DNA of 9,054 nt from Thermomicrobiaceae bacterium (GTDB taxonomy: Bacteria > Chloroflexota > Chloroflexia > Thermomicrobiales > Thermomicrobiaceae): assembly GCA_025966355.1 (NCBI GenBank), contig JAICWZ010000048.1, forward strand, positions 1 to 9,054, read 5' to 3'. This document shows, one piece after another, positions 5,513 to 9,054 of the stretch. Both the position numbers and the translations under genes were made by a program. The notes beneath the pieces were generated by a model. That model was not told where the DNA came from. It ran no database searches and saw only the letters and a list, made by a program, of their open reading frames with translations. Position 1 is the stretch's first letter; every line of letters begins with the position of its first letter.

Positions 5513-6696
5513 CCGTGCTGATTCTCTCGAACGCCAAGACCGACGGGCATGTCATGCCCGTGGCACGTGAGCTGCTTCGTCGCGGCGTCGACGTTTGTGG
5601 ATTTGACCCAGGCGAATTTCCCGGTTCGGCCGTGGTGACCACCGAATGGTCGCGCTCGGGACCACGCACCGTCCTTGAGTGGAATGGCGAGACGCTCGAT
5701 CTCGCCGAGGTTCGAAGCATCTGGGTGCGCCGGCCGGAGCGGGCACAGCTCTCGCCGGAACTCACCCGAGAAGAAGAGGACTGGATTCGCTCCGAGTGCG
5801 GTGTATTCCTCGAAGGTGTCTGGGCTAATACAGAGGCTCTGTGGGTCAGTGCGCCGCAGCATCTGCGTCTCGCGAACCGGAAACTGCTGCAAATGCGTCT
5901 GGCTCAGGAACTTGGGTTTCGGGTGCCTCCATACATCGTGACCAATAACCCCGAGCGGGCGCGTGAATTCATCGCTGCGCATCCGGCAGGAGCGGTCGTC
6001 AAGGCGCTCGGTGTGCCGACACTGCTCCACTCGCTCGGCGCGGCCATGATCTACACGCATCGCATTTCGAACGAGGATCTGGCGCATCTCGACAGCGTGC
6101 GCCATGGCCCGACCTTTATCCAGGCGTTTGTCCCCAAGCGGCGCGATATTCGTGTCACGATCATCGGGAAGAAGATCTTCGCGGTTGCGATCGAGTCAAC
6201 TCACGTCCCGGGTGGTGAGGTCGATTTTCGGGTCGCCGATACGTTCGAATTGCCGCATATCCCCGTGCATCTCCCGGAACCGGTCGAGCGCGCCTGCCTC
6301 GAACTGCTCGAGCGTCTCAACCTCCAGTTCGGTGCCATCGACCTTCTGGAAACGCCTGACGGCGATTACGTCTTTCTTGAGAACAACCCGAACGGTCAGT
6401 GGTACTGGATCGAGCTCATGACCGGACTGCCGATGGCCGAGGCGATGGCCGACCTGCTGGAGCGGGGCCTTTATGGCCATGCGACGCGGCCGGCGGAACG
6501 GCCACGGGGCAACCCAATCACCGTGCCGGTCGGTGAACAGGTCGTTCCGGTCCGGTCATCGCTGGCGACGCAGCTGCAATCGATGCCGGACGAGGTTTTG
6601 CCGCGGCTGACCGCGAGTTCGACCTGGCTTGAGCGACGCAAACGCCAAATCACGCTGCATGTTGGAGACATCGACGACGATTCACGGGGGACGTGA
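5509..6696 (+). CDS. MvdC/MvdD-family ATP-grasp peptide ligase (graspetide synthetase)
   Basis: A cytoplasmic ATP-dependent carboxylate ligase of 395 residues. Family members activate Asp/Glu side chains of a precursor as acyl-phosphates and join them to Thr/Ser hydroxyls (ester) or Lys amines (amide). Family hallmarks are the N-terminal IWVRRP (71-76), the NRK..QM..AQELGF..P block (123-140) before the ATP-grasp fold, the ATP-binding VVK (163-165), the hinge-like FIQAFVPK (203-210), DIRVT (213-217), and the metal-binding end GAIDLLE (275-281) with LENNPNGQW (290-298; E291 and N293 likely bind Mg). All expected catalytic positions appear intact. The tail beyond about 325 is an extension of no clear assignment. 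The ATG is set by GGAG (5500-5503, 5-nt spacing) and the 4-nt overlap with the 86-aa gene. It is the only ligase here, so it presumably serves all four precursors. I leave the symbol empty because orthology to MvdC or MvdD cannot be decided. Confidence 0.9.
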   Translation: MTVLILSNAKTDGHVMPVARELLRRGVDVCGFDPGEFPGSAVVTTEWSRSGPRTVLEWNGETLDLAEVRSIWVRRPERAQLSPELTREEEDWIRSECGVFLEGVWANTEALWVSAPQHLRLANRKLLQMRLAQELGFRVPPYIVTNNPERAREFIAAHPAGAVVKALGVPTLLHSLGAAMIYTHRISNEDLAHLDSVRHGPTFIQAFVPKRRDIRVTIIGKKIFAVAIESTHVPGGEVDFRVADTFELPHIPVHLPEPVERACLELLERLNLQFGAIDLLETPDGDYVFLENNPNGQWYWIELMTGLPMAEAMADLLERGLYGHATRPAERPRGNPITVPVGEQVVPVRSSLATQLQSMPDEVLPRLTASSTWLERRKRQITLHVGDIDDDSRGT

Positions 6697-6700
6697 AGCG

Positions 6701-6751
6701 AACGACGTAACGAGAAGCATCATCAATCACGACCTGTCCGATGCCGTCGTT
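6701..6751. terminator. Inverted repeat at the convergent gene junction
   Basis: AACGACG (6701-6707) is the reverse complement of CGTCGTT (6745-6751), with a nested GCAT/ATGC pair (6717-6720, 6741-6744) inside. It fills the 69-nt space between the convergent ligase and B3/B4 genes. The loop is long and there is no clean T-run, so a shared terminator role is a weak inference. Confidence 0.2.
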
Positions 6752-6765
6752 TGTTCGAGGGCTGG

Positions 6766-7473
6766 TTAGCGTGCGCTTTCTGGATCCTCGCTATCCAGGA
6801 TCGCCACGGTAGCCGTTCCCCCGAGCATTTCCGGAATGCGTGCGGAAAGTTCATCGAGTACGCGGCACACGGCGTCACGTCCGGTGCGATGCACTGCTTC
6901 GGTCGTGACGAGCACCCTTGTGGTTGAAAGGCCGATCTTGCCCTTGTCCGACTGGCGCCAGTTCCAGCGTCGTGAGAGCAGCTCAGGTGAGGAATCGGCG
7001 TAGACCACTTCTCCCTCGGGAATCGCATCGTAAATTGCTGTACCGATCGGCAGGAAGCGCTCGTTGCCGATAGCGAGTCGGACGATGAGATCGCCGGTGA
7101 CGTTGACGAGATCGAACGGCGCGACCGGTATGGCGTGGCGCAGTGAGGCGGCGTTGCAGAGGTCGACCAGCGCCGAAATGCGGGGCAGCGCGCCGGTTTC
7201 AACGACCCGTCGAATAAGCGACTCGGCGGCGCACGGATAGCGGTTTGGCTTCACGCCAAAGCGCGAATAGACCTGGCGCCAAGCGGCGATCGACTCATAT
7301 TTGGCGATGTCAGGCGGTGTCGGGAAGCACTCACGTATGACGCGTTCGGCGTCGGCGAGATTCGCATCGATGGCGGATGGTGACGGTCTGTTGGCGATCC
7401 CATCGAGCCAGATGACTCCGGCCACGAGTTCTGGACAGCGCGCGAGTAGATCGCCGGCATAGCCAAACTTCAC
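6766..7473 (-). CDS. Free-standing B3/B4 (PheT editing-like) domain protein
   Basis: A 235-residue soluble protein consisting almost entirely of a B3/B4 domain, the fold that in the phenylalanyl-tRNA synthetase beta subunit hydrolyses mischarged Tyr-tRNA(Phe). Recognisable family blocks are AWRQVYSRFGVKPNRYP (64-80), ESLIRRV (84-90), LPRISALVDLCNAASL (96-111), IPVAPFDL (115-122), EGEVVYAD (153-160) and RRWNWRQSDKGKIG (168-181). No synthetase catalytic or tRNA-anticodon domains are attached. Stand-alone members are common in bacteria and their substrate is not settled; trans-editing of a mischarged tRNA or binding of a small amino-acid-like ligand are possible. The GTG start (7473-7471) is supported by AAAGGA (plus-strand 7480-7485) 6 nt upstream. 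It follows the MFS gene by 30 nt on the same strand, so co-transcription is likely. No evident link to the peptide cluster. Confidence 0.85.
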   Translation of the reverse strand: MKFGYAGDLLARCPELVAGVIWLDGIANRPSPSAIDANLADAERVIRECFPTPPDIAKYESIAAWRQVYSRFGVKPNRYPCAAESLIRRVVETGALPRISALVDLCNAASLRHAIPVAPFDLVNVTGDLIVRLAIGNERFLPIGTAIYDAIPEGEVVYADSSPELLSRRWNWRQSDKGKIGLSTTRVLVTTEAVHRTGRDAVCRVLDELSARIPEMLGGTATVAILDSEDPESAR

Positions 7474-7503
7474 GGAGGATCCTTTCTCGGAGCAGGATGA
7501 CGG

Positions 7504-9054
7504 CTAATCCGGCAGGCTTCCCGAGGCGACCGATTCGGCTGGCTCGCGGACTGCCTCTGGGACACGTTGGCTGGCAGCCTCAGGTGCGTCATCGGCGAAG
7601 TGGAGGCGTTCGAAGATGCGGGGCGTGGCGAGCAGGACCAGCACGGTGAGCGCCGCGATGATGGCGATCGTCATGAACACCTGATGGCTTGCCTGATAGA
7701 GCGCATCGCGCAGGTAGGCCTCGGCCGCCGCGCTCAGGCCGTTTGAACTGCTGTTGAGCGCCTCACTGGCGTCATTGAGCGTCGTTGGTAGCTGCCCCGC
7801 CAGGTTAGCCGGTGCGTTGTGGAGTTTGCTCAGCAGGACGGCGTTGGCGATGCTGCCGTAGATCGCGGCGCCGAGCGCCTGACCGAGCTGGCGGCTGAAG
7901 AGATTGGCCCCGGTGACGACCCCGCGCCGGTTCCAGCCGATGAGTGATTGCACCCCGACGATCAACGGCGTCGACATGAAGCCGAAGCCGGCGCCGATCA
8001 GGAAGGTCACCAGCACCACGAGCCAGACCGGCACCGAAGCGGGCAGTAGGAAGAAGCCAATGCCCGCGACCATGCATATGATCGAACCGACCAACGCTGT
8101 ATCGCGAAAGCCGATGCGCAGGTAGGCGCGTCCGGAGAAGGCCGAGGCGATCGGCCAGCTAATCGACATCGCCGAGAGGACGAAACCGGCGAAGAGTGCG
8201 CTCACGCCGAGCACGCCCTCGGCGAAGGTCGGTAAGAATGTCGTCAGGCCAATCGAGAGAAAGCCGAGCGAGGCGGTCGCCAAATTGGCGCCGAGCAGCA
8301 CGCGGCGCCCATAGACCCAGAGCGGTACGGTCGGCTCCGGCGCGCGTCGTTCCTGCACGATGAACGCCAGTAGCAGGGCGCCCGAGGCGGCAAAGATAAT
8401 GACACTCGTTTGCGAGAGCCACGACCAGCGGACCCCGCCTTCGAGCACGCCAAAGATGAGCGCGCCGAGCCCGACCGCCAGCAACAGCGAGCCGGCGTAG
8501 TCGATCTTGTGCTGCTTCCGCTCGACATCTTCCTTGAGATAGGTCCAGACCATGAAGACGGCGAGGGCGCCGAGCGGGATGTTGATGTAGAAGATCCAGC
8601 GCCAGGTCAGATATTCGGCAAAGAAGCCGCCGAAAGCGGGGCCGACGACACCTGCAATGCCCCAGACGCTTGAGAGCCAGCCTTGAATGCGCGCCCGTTC
8701 CTTGACGGTATAGAGATCACCGGCGACCGTCGTCACGACCGGCTGAATGGCACCGGCGCCGATCCCCTGCAAACCGCGGAAGGCGATCAGTGCGAACATG
8801 TTCCAGGCGAGGCCGGAAAAGATCGAGCCGACGATGAAGATGCCGATGCCAATCAGCAAGATTGGCTTTCGACCATAGAGATCGGCCAGCTTGCCGTAGA
8901 TCGGGATCGTTACTGCCTGAGCCAGGACGTAGATCGAGAAAACCCAGGTGAACTGCGAGAAGCCGCCCAAATCCTGCACGATCGAGGGGATGGCCGTCGC
9001 AACCACCGTCGTGTCCATGGCGACGAGCGCCATGGTGAGCATCAAGCCGATCAG
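7504..9054 (-). CDS. DHA2-family 14-helix MFS drug/proton antiporter, 5' end outside the window
   Basis: An inner-membrane proton-driven multidrug exporter of the EmrB/QacA (DHA2) type. Numbered from the TTG at 9045, visible marks are the helix-1 motif DTTVVATAIP (11-20), the motif A loop GKLADLYGRK (51-60), RGLQGIGAGAI (90-100), the antiporter motif C region GIAGVVGPAFGG (129-140) and WRWIFYINIPLG (148-159). Hydrophobic segments continue to about residue 470, consistent with 14 helices, followed by an acidic hydrophilic tail. The frame is open through the window edge (Leu-Ile-Gly precede the TTG), and helix 1 would be cut short if translation began at 9045 or 9042. The true start is therefore beyond 9054 and the gene is partial here. 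It is probably co-transcribed with the B3/B4 gene. Substrate cannot be read from sequence. A role exporting the peptides encoded nearby is unlikely, given the opposite strand and the dedicated ABC exporter. Confidence 0.92.
   Translation of the reverse strand: MIGLMLTMALVAMDTTVVATAIPSIVQDLGGFSQFTWVFSIYVLAQAVTIPIYGKLADLYGRKPILLIGIGIFIVGSIFSGLAWNMFALIAFRGLQGIGAGAIQPVVTTVAGDLYTVKERARIQGWLSSVWGIAGVVGPAFGGFFAEYLTWRWIFYINIPLGALAVFMVWTYLKEDVERKQHKIDYAGSLLLAVGLGALIFGVLEGGVRWSWLSQTSVIIFAASGALLLAFIVQERRAPEPTVPLWVYGRRVLLGANLATASLGFLSIGLTTFLPTFAEGVLGVSALFAGFVLSAMSISWPIASAFSGRAYLRIGFRDTALVGSIICMVAGIGFFLLPASVPVWLVVLVTFLIGAGFGFMSTPLIVGVQSLIGWNRRGVVTGANLFSRQLGQALGAAIYGSIANAVLLSKLHNAPANLAGQLPTTLNDASEALNSSSNGLSAAAEAYLRDALYQASHQVFMTIAIIAALTVLVLLATPRIFERLHFADDAPEAASQRVPEAVREPAESVASGSLPD

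Noticed and set aside
1..9054. CRISPR arrays, tRNA/rRNA genes, insertion sequences
   Set aside because: I saw no short regularly spaced direct repeats, no tRNA cloverleaf sequence, no rRNA segment and no transposase or terminal inverted repeats by eye on either strand.

Overview
The window is a GC-rich stretch of bacterial DNA with strong Shine-Dalgarno sites and several GTG starts. It is dominated by what looks like a complete RiPP gene cluster of the graspetide type (microviridin-like, omega-ester or amide cross-linked peptides). The host cannot be fixed from the sequence. High GC and a large multidomain signalling/transport protein would fit Chloroflexota (Thermomicrobia-like) or another high-GC lineage, but that is inference only.

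Layout, plus strand: positions 1-404 are probably non-coding upstream DNA with promoter-like motifs. At 405-3713 lies one large fused protein: FHA domain, then a region resembling a degenerate gluzincin (peptidase-MA-like) domain, a six-helix ABC exporter membrane domain, an ABC ATPase, and a C-terminal cyclic-nucleotide-binding (CNB) domain. Next come four short tandem paralogous genes (3789-4088, 4136-4435, 4581-4877, 4931-5218; 95-99 aa), each with its own strong ribosome binding site. They share a near-invariant N-terminal half and have a variable Thr/Ser/Asp/Glu-rich C-terminal half, as expected of RiPP precursors. An 86-aa unknown protein (5252-5512) overlaps by 4 nt the start of an MvdC/MvdD-family ATP-grasp ligase (5509-6696).

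Working model: the ATP-grasp enzyme recognises the conserved leader halves of the four precursors and joins Thr/Ser (or Lys) side chains to Asp/Glu carboxylates in their C-terminal halves. The FHA-ABC-CNB protein exports the products, possibly gated by a phosphopeptide and a cyclic nucleotide. No recognisable leader protease is present.

Layout, minus strand: a convergent, probably unrelated operon holds a DHA2-type 14-helix MFS drug/proton antiporter (its N-terminus runs off the right edge) followed after 30 nt by a free-standing B3/B4 domain protein, related to the editing domain of phenylalanyl-tRNA synthetase beta. The two operons meet at about 6697-6765.
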